NCBI GenBank assembly: GCA_031274995.1
Contig: JAISPJ010000015.1
Location: 43,916 to 107,915 of the forward strand
Length of the DNA stretch: 64,000 bases
Reading direction: 5' to 3'
Source of the DNA: Azoarcus sp.
Lineage (GTDB): Bacteria > Pseudomonadota > Gammaproteobacteria > Burkholderiales > Rhodocyclaceae
In this document: positions 46,254 to 55,578 of the stretch, one piece after another
Layout: the number at the start of each line of letters is the position of its first letter
How positions within the stretch are numbered: the first letter of the stretch is position 1
The notes under the pieces: generated by a model
The model's database searches: none
Seen by the model: the letters and a program-made list of their open reading frames with translations, nothing else
What the model was told of the DNA's origin: nothing
Program-made: the position numbers and the translations under genes

Positions 46254-47510
46254 ATGAAGCGTGTTGATGATTTTCGCCTGCGGCTCGGTTCGCGCGAGTT
46301 GATCCCGATCATGGTGGGCGGCATGGGGGTCGATATTTCGACTTCCAGGCTGGCTGTCGAGGCGGCGCGCCTGGGAGGTATCGGCCATATTTCGGACGCG
46401 ATGGTGCATACCGTCGCCGACCGGCGTTTTCACACGCACTACGTCAAGGATCGGCTCAGGCAGTACAAATTCAACGTCAGCAATCTCTTCGACAAGTCGG
46501 TGGCGCAATTCGATCTCGGCGTGCTCGCCGAGGCGACCCGCCTGCATGTAGGCAGCACGATGGAAACCAAGCGCGGCCCCGGCTTGGTGTTCGTGAACTG
46601 CATGGAAAAACTGACCATGAACAACCCGCGCGAAACTCTGCGGGTCAGGCTGCGTTCGGCGATGGACGCGGGCATCGATGGCATCACACTGGCTGCCGGC
46701 CTGCACCTTGGGTCTTTCGCGCTGATTCAGGATCATCCGAGGTTTTACGATGTCAAGCTTGGCATCATCGTTTCCTCCTTGCGCGCGCTTCAGCTTTTTC
46801 TGAAAAAAAACGCGCGTGGCAGCGGCAGACTGCCCGATTACATCGTGGTTGAAGGGCCGTTGGCCGGTGGGCATCTTGGTTTCGGGGAAGACTGGGCTAA
46901 ATACGATCTTGCGAGCATCCTGGCTGAAATCCGGGACTGGCTGCATGCCGAAAAACTTGATATTCCGCTGATTCCTGCCGGGGGAATTTTCACGGGCAGC
47001 GACGCAGTGAAATTCCTGGAGCGGGGGGCTGCCGCCGTGCAAGTGGCGACCCGGTTTACCGTCACGCAGGAATGCGGTTTACCGGATGACGTGAAACAGG
47101 TTTATTTCCGGGCGACCGAAGATCAGATCGAAGTAAACAATGTCTCGCCAACTGGTTATCCTATGCGCATGCTCAAGGAATGCCCTGCGCTGGGCAGCAG
47201 TGTGCGTCCCAATTGTGAAGCGTTTGGTTATCTGCTTGATGCTTCCGGGCATTGCCAATACGCGGAAGCATGGGGACGTGAAATGGCGAAATTGCCAGAA
47301 GGGCAGAAATCCAAAATATGGGATAAAACTTGCCTATGCACACACATGCGTAATTTCCACTGCTGGACATGCGGTCACTATACGTGGCGCCTCAAAGAGA
47401 CCAGTTTTCAGGAACCGGATGGCCGTTACCGTCTGCTGAGTGCCGAGCATGTGTTCCGCGATTATCAATACAGCGTCGATGACCAGATTGAATTGCCTCT
47501 TCAGGATTAA
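46254..47510 (+). CDS. Nitronate monooxygenase-like FMN enzyme with Cys-rich tail
   Basis: TIM-barrel FMN protein of the nitronate monooxygenase / FabK-like family (418 aa). The N-terminus has IPIMVGGMGVDISTSRLA and the phosphate-binding end is IPAGGIFTGSDAVKFLERGA. GPLAGGHLGFGED contains the family histidine. The last 70 residues or so include TCLCTHMRNFHCWTCGHYT, with four Cys and two His that could bind Zn or an Fe-S cluster; this is outside the usual fold. The true substrate is unknown. Confidence 0.78.
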   Translation: MKRVDDFRLRLGSRELIPIMVGGMGVDISTSRLAVEAARLGGIGHISDAMVHTVADRRFHTHYVKDRLRQYKFNVSNLFDKSVAQFDLGVLAEATRLHVGSTMETKRGPGLVFVNCMEKLTMNNPRETLRVRLRSAMDAGIDGITLAAGLHLGSFALIQDHPRFYDVKLGIIVSSLRALQLFLKKNARGSGRLPDYIVVEGPLAGGHLGFGEDWAKYDLASILAEIRDWLHAEKLDIPLIPAGGIFTGSDAVKFLERGAAAVQVATRFTVTQECGLPDDVKQVYFRATEDQIEVNNVSPTGYPMRMLKECPALGSSVRPNCEAFGYLLDASGHCQYAEAWGREMAKLPEGQKSKIWDKTCLCTHMRNFHCWTCGHYTWRLKETSFQEPDGRYRLLSAEHVFRDYQYSVDDQIELPLQD

Positions 47511-47523
47511 ATGGGAGAATTTT

Positions 47524-47547
47524 TAATATTAAAGTGCTAAAATATTA
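47524..47547. promoter_or_regulatory. AT-rich dyad upstream of the cyclase-FHA gene
   Basis: TAATATT (47524-47530) and AATATTA (47541-47547) form a 7-bp dyad with a 10-bp spacer, 21 bp before the ATG at 47569. It overlaps likely promoter DNA and may be an operator; nothing further supports it. Confidence 0.3.
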
Positions 47548-47568
47548 GTCTCAGTGTTCAACGGCTCA

Positions 47569-48540
47569 ATGAAAATGGAAGCGGATGGTGTTAGGGACGA
47601 CAGTGCGCTGAGACCCTCCGGGCAGGGGGACAAGGCGGTTGTGTTTGCCGATTTGACCGGCAGCACGAAACTTTTTGAGTCCCAAGGCAATACCATTGCA
47701 ACCCAGGTGGTGACACGCTGCACCCAGATGCTTGGCAAACATTTCACCATGTCGGGCGGACGTGTCGTCAAATTCCTTGGCGATGGCCTGCTGGTATTGT
47801 TTGACCAAAGCGAAGAGGCCGTTGAAGCTGCATCCCATACCCGTGACGTGCTCTATGAATGCAATATGGAGCATATCGACAGTATGAATACCCCTCTGGG
47901 ACTCAAAGTCGGAATCGAATACGGCGCAGTCATCGAACAGCGCGGGGATTGTTATGGCGACGCGGTCAACGTCGCTGCCCGTCTAGGTGATCGTGCCGAA
48001 TCCAACGAGATTCTTCTCGGTGAATCTTTGTATACCCGCCTGTCCGAGTCGAAGCGCATGCTTTGTACGGGCATCGATCGTATTGCCATCAGGGGCAAGA
48101 CCGGCCTGTTCAAGGTGTGGCGGTTCGACTGGCGGCATACTGCCGAAACCACGATCACCGGCCCGCTCGACCTGCTCAATGAGCGCCTTGGCATGGCGTC
48201 GACGCAAAGAGCCGACATCGATGTGAATGGCCGCCGTATACAGCTTTTACCCGCGCATGGCGCGCTCGTCATTGGACGTAGCGAAAGTTGCGGGCTGGTC
48301 ATCGACGACAGGCGGGTGTCGCGTCGGCATGCCCGTATCGAGTGGGTTGGGGGGCAGTGCACGCTGACCGATTTCAGTACCAACGGGACTTGGGTTAAGT
48401 TTGGCCGCGAAGCCGAACTGGTGATCCTGAAGCGCGATAATTGCGTGCTGCACGGGCAGGGCATGATCGGCCTGGGGGCGGCTCCTGGGGATTTTACCTC
48501 CGCAACGTTCAGTTTTCAGATTGTCAACGACGAAGAGTGA
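47569..48540 (+). CDS. Class III adenylate/guanylate cyclase fused to an FHA domain
   Basis: The 323-aa product has an N-terminal class III cyclase domain at about 22-190. The metal aspartates are D28 (FADLTGSTKLF) and D72 (FLGDGLL), the purine-selecting residues K68 and D131, and the transition-state pair N134 and R138 (GDAVNVAARL). The full set suggests an active adenylate cyclase. A C-terminal FHA domain (about 220-323) has VIGRSESCGLVIDDRRVSRRH, for phosphothreonine binding. Starts GTG 47554, ATG 47569 and ATG 47575 are all possible; none has a clear ribosome-binding site. Confidence 0.85.
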   Translation: MKMEADGVRDDSALRPSGQGDKAVVFADLTGSTKLFESQGNTIATQVVTRCTQMLGKHFTMSGGRVVKFLGDGLLVLFDQSEEAVEAASHTRDVLYECNMEHIDSMNTPLGLKVGIEYGAVIEQRGDCYGDAVNVAARLGDRAESNEILLGESLYTRLSESKRMLCTGIDRIAIRGKTGLFKVWRFDWRHTAETTITGPLDLLNERLGMASTQRADIDVNGRRIQLLPAHGALVIGRSESCGLVIDDRRVSRRHARIEWVGGQCTLTDFSTNGTWVKFGREAELVILKRDNCVLHGQGMIGLGAAPGDFTSATFSFQIVNDEE

Positions 48541-48570
48541 CACGCGCCATCCCGGTTCCGAATACTTGTT

Positions 48571-49707
48571 TCATGCTGCCCCGGTCCACTTGAAAATAAA
48601 AGAATCACCTTTGTTGCGGCTGGATGTGGCGATTTCTTCAAAGCCGTCGACCACATTGCGGAAGACGTTGATGAGTATTGGGTCAAAATGCTTGCCGTTA
48701 CCATCCAGGATGATCGACCTTGCCACGTCGAGCGGCATTTCTTCCTTGTAGGGGCGCGAAGAAATCAATGCGTCGTAAACGTCGGCAATAGCCATTAGCC
48801 TGCCTTGCAAAGGAATGTCCTTTCCGGCCAGCCCATGCGGATAGCCCGTGCCGTCCCATTTTTCGTGGTGATAGCCGGCGAAACATTTGGCATGATAGAG
48901 AAAACTGTCTTCATGGGTTTCATGCTCGATTCTTTCAATCGCGTCTATGCCGCGTGTGACATGCGTTTTCATGATATCGAATTCTTCCGGTGTCAGTTTG
49001 CCGGGTTTATTCAGAATGGTGTCGCTGATGGCGATTTTCCCCACGTCGTGCAGTTGCGCGGATGGAATCAGGAACGTTAAATCCCAAGATGAGATTTCTT
49101 CGAGATAAACGCCTTCTTTCAGCATTTTTTTGAGTAAGAGCTCCAGATATTGCTGTGTACGCGCAATATGCCCTCCAGTTTTACGGTCACGAAATTCCAC
49201 CAGTTCTGCCACGACATTTAAAATGGCAAATTGCATCTGAATTATTTGCGTGGCTTTTTGATTTACTTTGTCCATCAAATTGGCGTTAAAATTTTTCAGT
49301 TCCTTTTCTTGGGCGGCAGTAAGCAAGTGATTTTTTATCCGTCGCAGCAGTAGCGGTGGAGAAAAAGGCTTGGTGATGTAATCGATCGCGCCAAGCGAAA
49401 GCCCTTCCAGTTCGCTGCCTTCATCATACCGGGAGGTCACAAAAATAACCGGAATTCCTGACAAGCGTTTATCAGCCTTTAATCTCTTGATGGCTTCATA
49501 ACCGCTTATTCCTGGCATTTCAATGTCGAGCAGGATGAGGTCGGGGGTAATTTTTTCCAGTAGATTGAATAAAATTGTACCCGAAGGGAGAGCGTAGGTG
49601 TCGTAATGATTGCGAAGAATATTCCGGGCGATATTCAGAGTGGTCACATTGTCGTCGACCATTACGATTGTCTGCTTGGGAGCAGCGGGTTTGTCTTGTT
49701 CCTTCAT
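48571..49707 (-). CDS. Response regulator with HD-GYP c-di-GMP phosphodiesterase domain
   Basis: The 378-aa product has a receiver at about 12-130 with phospho-acceptor D in LILLDIEMPG and the conserved lysine in DYITKPFSP. An HD-GYP domain follows at about 165-370 with LHDVGKIAI (HD) and HHEKWDGTGYPHGL (GYP). Motifs are intact, so it is probably an active c-di-GMP phosphodiesterase. The start is 4 bp after the receiver-HPt gene, so the two are coupled and the HPt may feed this receiver. Confidence 0.92.
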   Translation of the reverse strand: MKEQDKPAAPKQTIVMVDDNVTTLNIARNILRNHYDTYALPSGTILFNLLEKITPDLILLDIEMPGISGYEAIKRLKADKRLSGIPVIFVTSRYDEGSELEGLSLGAIDYITKPFSPPLLLRRIKNHLLTAAQEKELKNFNANLMDKVNQKATQIIQMQFAILNVVAELVEFRDRKTGGHIARTQQYLELLLKKMLKEGVYLEEISSWDLTFLIPSAQLHDVGKIAISDTILNKPGKLTPEEFDIMKTHVTRGIDAIERIEHETHEDSFLYHAKCFAGYHHEKWDGTGYPHGLAGKDIPLQGRLMAIADVYDALISSRPYKEEMPLDVARSIILDGNGKHFDPILINVFRNVVDGFEEIATSSRNKGDSFIFKWTGAA

Positions 49708-49711
49708 TTTC

Positions 49712-51115
49712 TTATCCTTTTAAGCTTGCTTGTTTTCGTTGCGCGAGCCGCTTGTTTATGGCTAAAAAATCCATTTTGTTGACTTTTTCGCGTAACCAAG
49801 TGACAAGCTCCGTTTGTGTTTCATATTTGAAATATTCAAGTGATTTGATGATTTCCTCCAATTCATCAATGTTGAAATTTGCAGAAGCTTCTTCCATTTG
49901 ATCCAGCAGAGTCTCATCAGGCGCATACTGGCTCTGTTTTTCGTCCATCTCGGCTATGTTGGCCTTGAGCAGTTTGGAAAGTGTGCCTAGGAGTTTTTGG
50001 GCGTTCTCGACGAAAAAAGGGGTTTTCTGGCTCACGAGCCGGAAATTGCCTGCCTTGGCGGCATGTTCCAGTTCTTCGGCCTGTTTGCCGATTTTGTTGG
50101 CTTTGACGCCGTAACTGCTGCCTTTGATGCCGTGGATATGGGTCGCGTAATCAGCAAGCGTCTCCTCGGTGACATTGCATATCTGGGTGATGATGTGCGC
50201 CGTGTTGTCGACATACGAGCGAATGACAGAAAGGTAGGCATCCCTGTCCCCGGCAAAGCAGTTCAGGCCGTCTTGCCAGTTGATGCCTTCGATTCCGGGA
50301 AATTCTTCCTGGCCGGTTTCGTCTGTTTCACTGGCTTGGTCGGCGTTGCCGGACTCCTGTCCTGTTTCGATGTTGCGCATGGGCAGGGAACCATCGAAGG
50401 ATTCGTCCTTTTGATCCCATTCCTTGCCGCATACCCATTGTCGGAGAATGGTATCCATACTTATGACATCGACAGGCTTGCTCAGGAATGCCTGAAAGCC
50501 GTTTTTCAGGAACATTTCTTCGTTGCCGGTGGTTGCGTTGGCTGTCAGCGCAATGATGGGGATGTTCCTGGCGTAATCGCTGCCAATTTCTTCGCGGATG
50601 ATGCGGGTGGTTTCAATGCCATCCATCTCCGGCATCACATGATCCATGAAAACAGCATCGTAAGTGATTTCCGGATTGCGTATGCGCTCGACTGCTTCAA
50701 TGCCGCTGGTGACACAATCGACCTGCATCCCGTAAGGTTTCAGGATGCCTCTGGCAACGTCGAGATTGGTTGGTACGTCGTCCACGATGAGCACCTTGGC
50801 ATAGGGCATTGCGGGGCGCGTAAACTTCCTGGATGGCCGGACGGTGATGTTTGCGACAAAAAAGGCCGCGAGTCCTCCGGCAGCCAGGATGATGATTTCT
50901 GAAGTCAGTAGCGCCTGTTGGCTCGTTCCGTCCCGGTTGGAGAAGGATGTTGCCAGCAGACTCGCGGCGGTAATGATCGCAATAACGGCGATAATGGTGA
51001 GTAGCGGCTTTGTTTTGATTTTCAAGGTGTTCGTCTCGGCGGCAACTTGGGCATCAGGGGGCGGGGCTGGTAAACGCGGGATGCTTTCCTGACGGTATGG
51101 GGGGAGGGATGTCAT
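49712..51115 (-). CDS. Membrane-bound receiver-HPt protein lacking a kinase core
   Basis: The 467-aa product has two TM helices at about 38-58 and 70-92, then directly a receiver domain at about 105-225 with phospho-acceptor in DAVFMDHVMPEMDG and lysine in FLSKPVD. An acidic linker and an HPt domain with phospho-histidine in YATHIHGIKGSSYG follow, then a helical tail. Hybrid kinases normally have HAMP, HisKA and HATPase between the TM and receiver; here only about 12 residues remain. It may be an internally deleted hybrid kinase now used as a tethered phosphorelay adaptor. Confidence 0.8.
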   Translation of the reverse strand: MTSLPPYRQESIPRLPAPPPDAQVAAETNTLKIKTKPLLTIIAVIAIITAASLLATSFSNRDGTSQQALLTSEIIILAAGGLAAFFVANITVRPSRKFTRPAMPYAKVLIVDDVPTNLDVARGILKPYGMQVDCVTSGIEAVERIRNPEITYDAVFMDHVMPEMDGIETTRIIREEIGSDYARNIPIIALTANATTGNEEMFLKNGFQAFLSKPVDVISMDTILRQWVCGKEWDQKDESFDGSLPMRNIETGQESGNADQASETDETGQEEFPGIEGINWQDGLNCFAGDRDAYLSVIRSYVDNTAHIITQICNVTEETLADYATHIHGIKGSSYGVKANKIGKQAEELEHAAKAGNFRLVSQKTPFFVENAQKLLGTLSKLLKANIAEMDEKQSQYAPDETLLDQMEEASANFNIDELEEIIKSLEYFKYETQTELVTWLREKVNKMDFLAINKRLAQRKQASLKG

Positions 51116-51366
51116 TGCGTGTCAGAACAGCGCGATCACATCAATGACGAAATGTCAATTAGTGAAAATGCGATGTTTTATAGCTATTCTCACCAATGCT
51201 TGGCAGCTATGGCGTGACCTTTTCCACGACAAGGGCATCATGGGTGCCGGATTTTGTATGGAAGGTCCTTATGTCCGCAAAAATGCATCTCCCATGGCGC
51301 GCCCGAGGGCTGCCACAAGGGAATGGAATTGTGTTGTGGATATGTTCGGGTGGCCTGTCGGCCTTG

Positions 51367-52812
51367 TTATTTACCGTTGGGCAGCGAACGTGTGCCGGGG
51401 ACGGTGTTCCGTGTTTCCAGCAGGGCATTGATCGTGCGCACGTCTTCTTCGCCCAGGGAACCGGCGGACGCTTTCAGCCTCAATTGGGCCAGCAGGGTGT
51501 CGTAGCGCGCGCGCGCGAGTTTTTGCATGGTTTCGGCAAGTTGGCTTTGGGCGTTGAGAACGTCGATATTGATACGCACGCCAACCTTGTAGCCCAGTTG
51601 GTTGGCTTCGAGCGCCGAGGTGGATGAGACTTGCGCTGCTTCCAGCGCTTGTATTTGCGCCATGCCGCTGGTGACCCCCAGGTAGGCTTCGCGCGCGTCC
51701 AGCGCCGCCGCGCGTCGGGCTTCTTCAAGATAGGAATCGGCCTTGGCCATGAGTGCCGTCGTTTCACGGGCCCGGGATGAGACGTATCCTCCCTGGTAAA
51801 GCGGAATGTCAAGCTGTACGCCTACCGTGTTGACTTCGGTACGTTCGATTGAGAGCGAGGGGCGGGTATTGCGATTATGGCTTGCCACCAGATCAAGGTT
51901 CGGCAGATGACCGGCGCGCACGCGCTGATGTTCGCGCGACGCGATTTCGCGTACCAGCATCTGAGCCTGTACCTTGTAATGCCCCTTTTCGGCGGCATCC
52001 ACCCATGCGCCAATGTTATCCGGTTCCGGGCGGGAAAGCATGACACCGGGTCTGAGCCCCGCCAATTCTCCGGGCGCGTGCCCGATGATGCGCGCCAGTG
52101 CTTCGAACGATACAGTGAGGGTGTTACGGGCAGCTATTTCTTGCGCCGAGGCCAGGTCGAAACGGGATTGCGCTTCGTGTACGTCTGTTACCGTGACCGT
52201 GCCAACCTTGAAGCTGGTACGTGCCAGTTCGAGCTGTTCGGCGGCTGCCGTGCGCAATTGTACGATGGCGCGCAGCGAGTCCTGTGAGTTGAGTACATTG
52301 AAATAGGCTTCTGCCGTGCGCAGGATCAAGTCCTGCGTTTCCTGGTTGAAAGTGCTGTCGGCCAGTTCGGTCTGTAACACGCCTTCCTTATATTGATGCC
52401 AATTCTGCATCCTGAACAAAGGCGCGCTGAATTGTGCCGTGTAGCTGTTGCTGCTGTAGCGCCTGTCTATTTTCGGTGCATTCTGGCCAGTGTTGGGGTC
52501 TCTGGGGGTGAACTCGGCGCTGTTCCGCTGAGCATTGGCGGTGGCTCCCAGTGTCGGCAGCAGGGCGCTTCGCCCCTGTACCCGCTTTTCCTGATCAGCA
52601 TCGTACTGCGCGCGCGAAGCCGAGTAACGGGCATCATGCGCGAGAGCGTCGTAGTAGACCTGAAGCAAGTTGTCGGCGCCTGCCGTGCCTGTTGCCAACA
52701 TGAACACGACCATCGGGCCAGCACGTTTGAGCACGTGCCGCGTACAGCCCGCGTAACGAATGATGGGGCGACTCATCGAATCAGGGTGGTCAGGCGGAGT
52801 ACGGGATTTCAT
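51367..52812 (-). CDS. TolC family outer-membrane efflux/secretion protein
   Basis: Outer-membrane channel of the TolC family (481 aa). A signal-like region is at about 28-46 (KRAGPMVVFMLATGTAGAD), then LLQVYYDALAHDARYSASR, the first TolC helix. Two repeats carry YNQ/EAR-type helix pairs, ending with LRLKASAGSLGEEDV. It would form a periplasmic tunnel for a drug or type I exporter. An internal ATG at 52776 is an alternative. It lies 15 bp after the PCMT-like gene. Confidence 0.85.
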   Translation of the reverse strand: MKSRTPPDHPDSMSRPIIRYAGCTRHVLKRAGPMVVFMLATGTAGADNLLQVYYDALAHDARYSASRAQYDADQEKRVQGRSALLPTLGATANAQRNSAEFTPRDPNTGQNAPKIDRRYSSNSYTAQFSAPLFRMQNWHQYKEGVLQTELADSTFNQETQDLILRTAEAYFNVLNSQDSLRAIVQLRTAAAEQLELARTSFKVGTVTVTDVHEAQSRFDLASAQEIAARNTLTVSFEALARIIGHAPGELAGLRPGVMLSRPEPDNIGAWVDAAEKGHYKVQAQMLVREIASREHQRVRAGHLPNLDLVASHNRNTRPSLSIERTEVNTVGVQLDIPLYQGGYVSSRARETTALMAKADSYLEEARRAAALDAREAYLGVTSGMAQIQALEAAQVSSTSALEANQLGYKVGVRINIDVLNAQSQLAETMQKLARARYDTLLAQLRLKASAGSLGEEDVRTINALLETRNTVPGTRSLPNGK

Positions 52813-52827
52813 AACAGAGACTCGACT

Positions 52828-53481
52828 CTAGAAGTTGAATGCGGGTACTTGCGGGATGTGGCGCAGCATCGGCACGACGGTCTCAAACAGGGAATGGCTC
52901 TGATGAGTTTTTTTATCGTTGCGCGACACTATGCATGCTTTCATTGCAGGGGGAGTGCCGGTGAAAGCGAACAACCGTCCGCCAGGCTTGAGTTGCGCGA
53001 GCAATCCCTCGGGCAGTTCAGGTAACCCGCCAGAAACGACGATTACGTCGTATGGCGCTTGTGAATACCAGCCTTGGGAGGCATCGCCTTCTTCCACAGT
53101 GACGTTGGTAACACCGTTGCGCACAAGGTTGTCCCGCGCGAGCCGTGCCAGTTCCGGGTCGATTTCGACCGTGTGGACATGATCCGCGTTCGCCGCCAGC
53201 AGGGCGGCAAAATAACCGCTGCCTGTACCGATTTCCAGAACCGAGTTGACGTGAAGGGTTCCAATTGTTTGCAGGATGCGTCCTTCGATGGCCGGTTTGA
53301 ACATGGTTTGCCCGCCGGGCAGCGGGATTTCGATGTCGGCAAAGGCAAAGGCACGCATCGCCGGCGGCACGTAATCTTCACGCCGTACCGTCATCAGCAA
53401 GTGACGCACTCTTGGACCAGCCCCCCCCCAGGGCCGAAGCTGTTGCTCGACCATGTTGAAACGCGCGTGTTCGAAGTTCAT
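52828..53481 (-). CDS. Protein-L-isoaspartate O-methyltransferase-like protein
   Basis: SAM-dependent methyltransferase of the PCMT type (217 aa from the ATG at 53481, with GGAGG 10 nt upstream). SAM motif I is SVLEIGTGSGYFAALLA, and the N-terminal MVEQQLRPWG opening is usual in the short PCMT-like proteins found with tolC in beta- and gammaproteobacteria. The usual catalytic Ser/Thr motif near residue 60 is less clear (PGGQTMFKP), so enzymatic repair of isoaspartate is not certain. It forms an operon with the TolC-like gene. Confidence 0.78.
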   Translation of the reverse strand: MNFEHARFNMVEQQLRPWGGAGPRVRHLLMTVRREDYVPPAMRAFAFADIEIPLPGGQTMFKPAIEGRILQTIGTLHVNSVLEIGTGSGYFAALLAANADHVHTVEIDPELARLARDNLVRNGVTNVTVEEGDASQGWYSQAPYDVIVVSGGLPELPEGLLAQLKPGGRLFAFTGTPPAMKACIVSRNDKKTHQSHSLFETVVPMLRHIPQVPAFNF

Positions 53482-53585
53482 CGTAAAACTGCCTCCAGTT
53501 TGAAACCTCATAATCATACACCATATGATGGAGCAGGTGGTTTGGACACGCCACCTGGATCTGGAGGAGAGAGTATCTCGCGTCT

Positions 53586-55520
53586 TCAGCCCACCAGTGG
53601 CCCGGTAAGCCCGTCAAACCCTAGATCAGCAAGAACCCTCTCCTGTTCGAGCCGGTCAATGCCTTCCGCGATCACGATGAATCCGAGCGTATGGGCAAGC
53701 ATGACGAGGCTGCGTACGAAGCTCTGGTTACCCTCGTTCTGGTCGATGTCGCGCAGCAGTGAAGTGTCCACCTTGAGGTAGTCGAGGCCGAGGTCATGCA
53801 GGTCGCCCAGGGAGGAGAAATGCGGTCCGGCATGTTTGATTCCGAGTTTGCTGGCGAACGGTTTGACCGCCAGGCAGAAAGCGCGGAAAGTAGCCGGGTT
53901 GCGCATCGCGGCATCTTCGGTCACTTCCATCCAGAGGCGCTCGACCTGGCCATGGTTTGCGCGCAGCAAAGTCATGAGTTCGGTCACTAAATGCCCATCC
54001 TGGAATGTTTGCGCCGAAATAGTGACGGCAATCGGCCCTTCGCCTTTATTGATGCGGTCGATGGCTGTCTGCACCGCAGCGTAGTCTATGCGCCCGACCA
54101 GGCCAAAACGCGCAGCCCACGGCAGGTAGTCGCCAGTCTTGAATACGGTTCCGTCCACGGACAGGTCGATGACTTCTTCATTGTGTATGAGCGAGCACTG
54201 TATCGTGCGTACCGGATAGAGATCAGCCTGGAATGTGTTTTCGGCCAGCGCCGTTGTCAGTATTTTGCGCCATTGCTCCTGGGTGCGGGCGGGGTGCGCG
54301 TCGTCGCGCTGTTCTTCAATCTTCAGGCCGCGGTTGCCTTCCAGTTCGGCCTGAACCAGCGTCGTGTCGAGCCTGGCCAGGATGGAGGCCACAGCATCGT
54401 TGCGGGAATACGATACAGCGGCTATCGCCAACGCAAACATGTCGGCGTTTTCCTGTTCGTCGGCAATGGCGAAGACGCGCTTGGCCACTGATGCCGCCCA
54501 TGACGAAAATTCAGGCTCGGCAGCCGGTGGCGCGAGCACGGCAAGATCGCTGCCGTTGAGACGGACGCCAACGCTGCCAGAGCCAGACTCGTTTATGAGT
54601 GCCTGAGCCAGCGTGTGGAGCAGTTTATCGGTGACAACCCGTCCAAGATCGCGATTGAGTTCAATGAGCCTGCCGATGCGCAAGATGAGTAAAACGCCTT
54701 GCGCGGGGGCATCCGAGGCGAGCAGCCGGGAAGAGAATGCGTTGAGGAACTGACGACGTTCGAGCAGGCCGGTGACGGCATCTTCGTGTATCTGCCGACG
54801 CAGGTTTTCGAGCCGTTGCGCTTCTTCGGCGAGCATCTGCCGCACCCTGTCAGAAAGCGCATTCATCGCCCGCACCACCACTCTCAGTTCGGCGGTCCTG
54901 GGTTCCGGCGTGGTGATGAACCGGCGTTCGCCGATAGCTTGGGCATGTTTGACGAGGGTGCGAAGAGGCGCGGTGATCCGGCCAAGCAGAATGCTGCCAA
55001 GCCCGCCCGCAATAATCATGGTAATCAAGAACCACCACAACAACTGGAGGGTATTGTTCCACAGTGCCTCGTAGACGTAGCTGCTGTGGCTTTCCACCGT
55101 GAGCGTGCCGAATTGGCCCCAGCCGTTCTGGACATGGGCCGTGCCGGGATGTTCCTTGATGGATACCTGTTCTACGAACCAGGCGGGGACGTTTTTGATG
55201 GGCGCGTCGGAATGAAATTTGGCAATTTCCCTGCCGTTAGGGTCGATCAGGCGAATTTGGCGGTAGTAGCCAATATTGAATTGGGCTTCGAGCATCGTCC
55301 CGGCGATGTTTTCGATATCGCTGTCCGCGTTGACGAGCGTTCTTTCAATCAGCAAGGACTGTATGGCCTGCGCCAGGATGTTGGCGTTGTCGGAGTTTTT
55401 GATGTTGAGTTGTTGTTCGAGATATTGCCGCGCATTCAGCGTGCTTACCACCAGGCTGCCGCTGAGGGCGAGCAGGGTTACGGTCGCGATGGCGATCCAG
55501 AGCTGTTTGATTAGAGACAT
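53586..55520 (-). CDS. lapD: c-di-GMP effector LapD
   Basis: Inside-out c-di-GMP receptor that sequesters LapG at the periplasm. The product has 644 aa from the ATG at 55520, close to known LapD length. TM1 is at about 5-25, a periplasmic LapD/MoxY-type domain at 30-150 and TM2 at about 155-178, followed by HAMP, a degenerate GGDEF (RLNGSDLAVL in place of the GGDEF loop) and a degenerate EAL (HNEEVIDLSVDG). Loss of catalytic motifs fits a binding role. The frame is open to 55592, but RBS and TM1 favour 55520. It is cotranscribed with lapG, 58 bp upstream. Confidence 0.9.
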   Translation of the reverse strand: MSLIKQLWIAIATVTLLALSGSLVVSTLNARQYLEQQLNIKNSDNANILAQAIQSLLIERTLVNADSDIENIAGTMLEAQFNIGYYRQIRLIDPNGREIAKFHSDAPIKNVPAWFVEQVSIKEHPGTAHVQNGWGQFGTLTVESHSSYVYEALWNNTLQLLWWFLITMIIAGGLGSILLGRITAPLRTLVKHAQAIGERRFITTPEPRTAELRVVVRAMNALSDRVRQMLAEEAQRLENLRRQIHEDAVTGLLERRQFLNAFSSRLLASDAPAQGVLLILRIGRLIELNRDLGRVVTDKLLHTLAQALINESGSGSVGVRLNGSDLAVLAPPAAEPEFSSWAASVAKRVFAIADEQENADMFALAIAAVSYSRNDAVASILARLDTTLVQAELEGNRGLKIEEQRDDAHPARTQEQWRKILTTALAENTFQADLYPVRTIQCSLIHNEEVIDLSVDGTVFKTGDYLPWAARFGLVGRIDYAAVQTAIDRINKGEGPIAVTISAQTFQDGHLVTELMTLLRANHGQVERLWMEVTEDAAMRNPATFRAFCLAVKPFASKLGIKHAGPHFSSLGDLHDLGLDYLKVDTSLLRDIDQNEGNQSFVRSLVMLAHTLGFIVIAEGIDRLEQERVLADLGFDGLTGPLVG

Positions 55521-55578
55521 GGCCGAAACTTCCAGAAAGAACCGTGGGCGCAGAGTGAAAAACAGGTCGTGCAAGTGT

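Noticed and set aside
51116..51366. Short forward ORFs between the receiver-HPt and TolC genes
   Set aside because: They extend into the TolC gene in antisense, and no start signal or family resemblance is seen.
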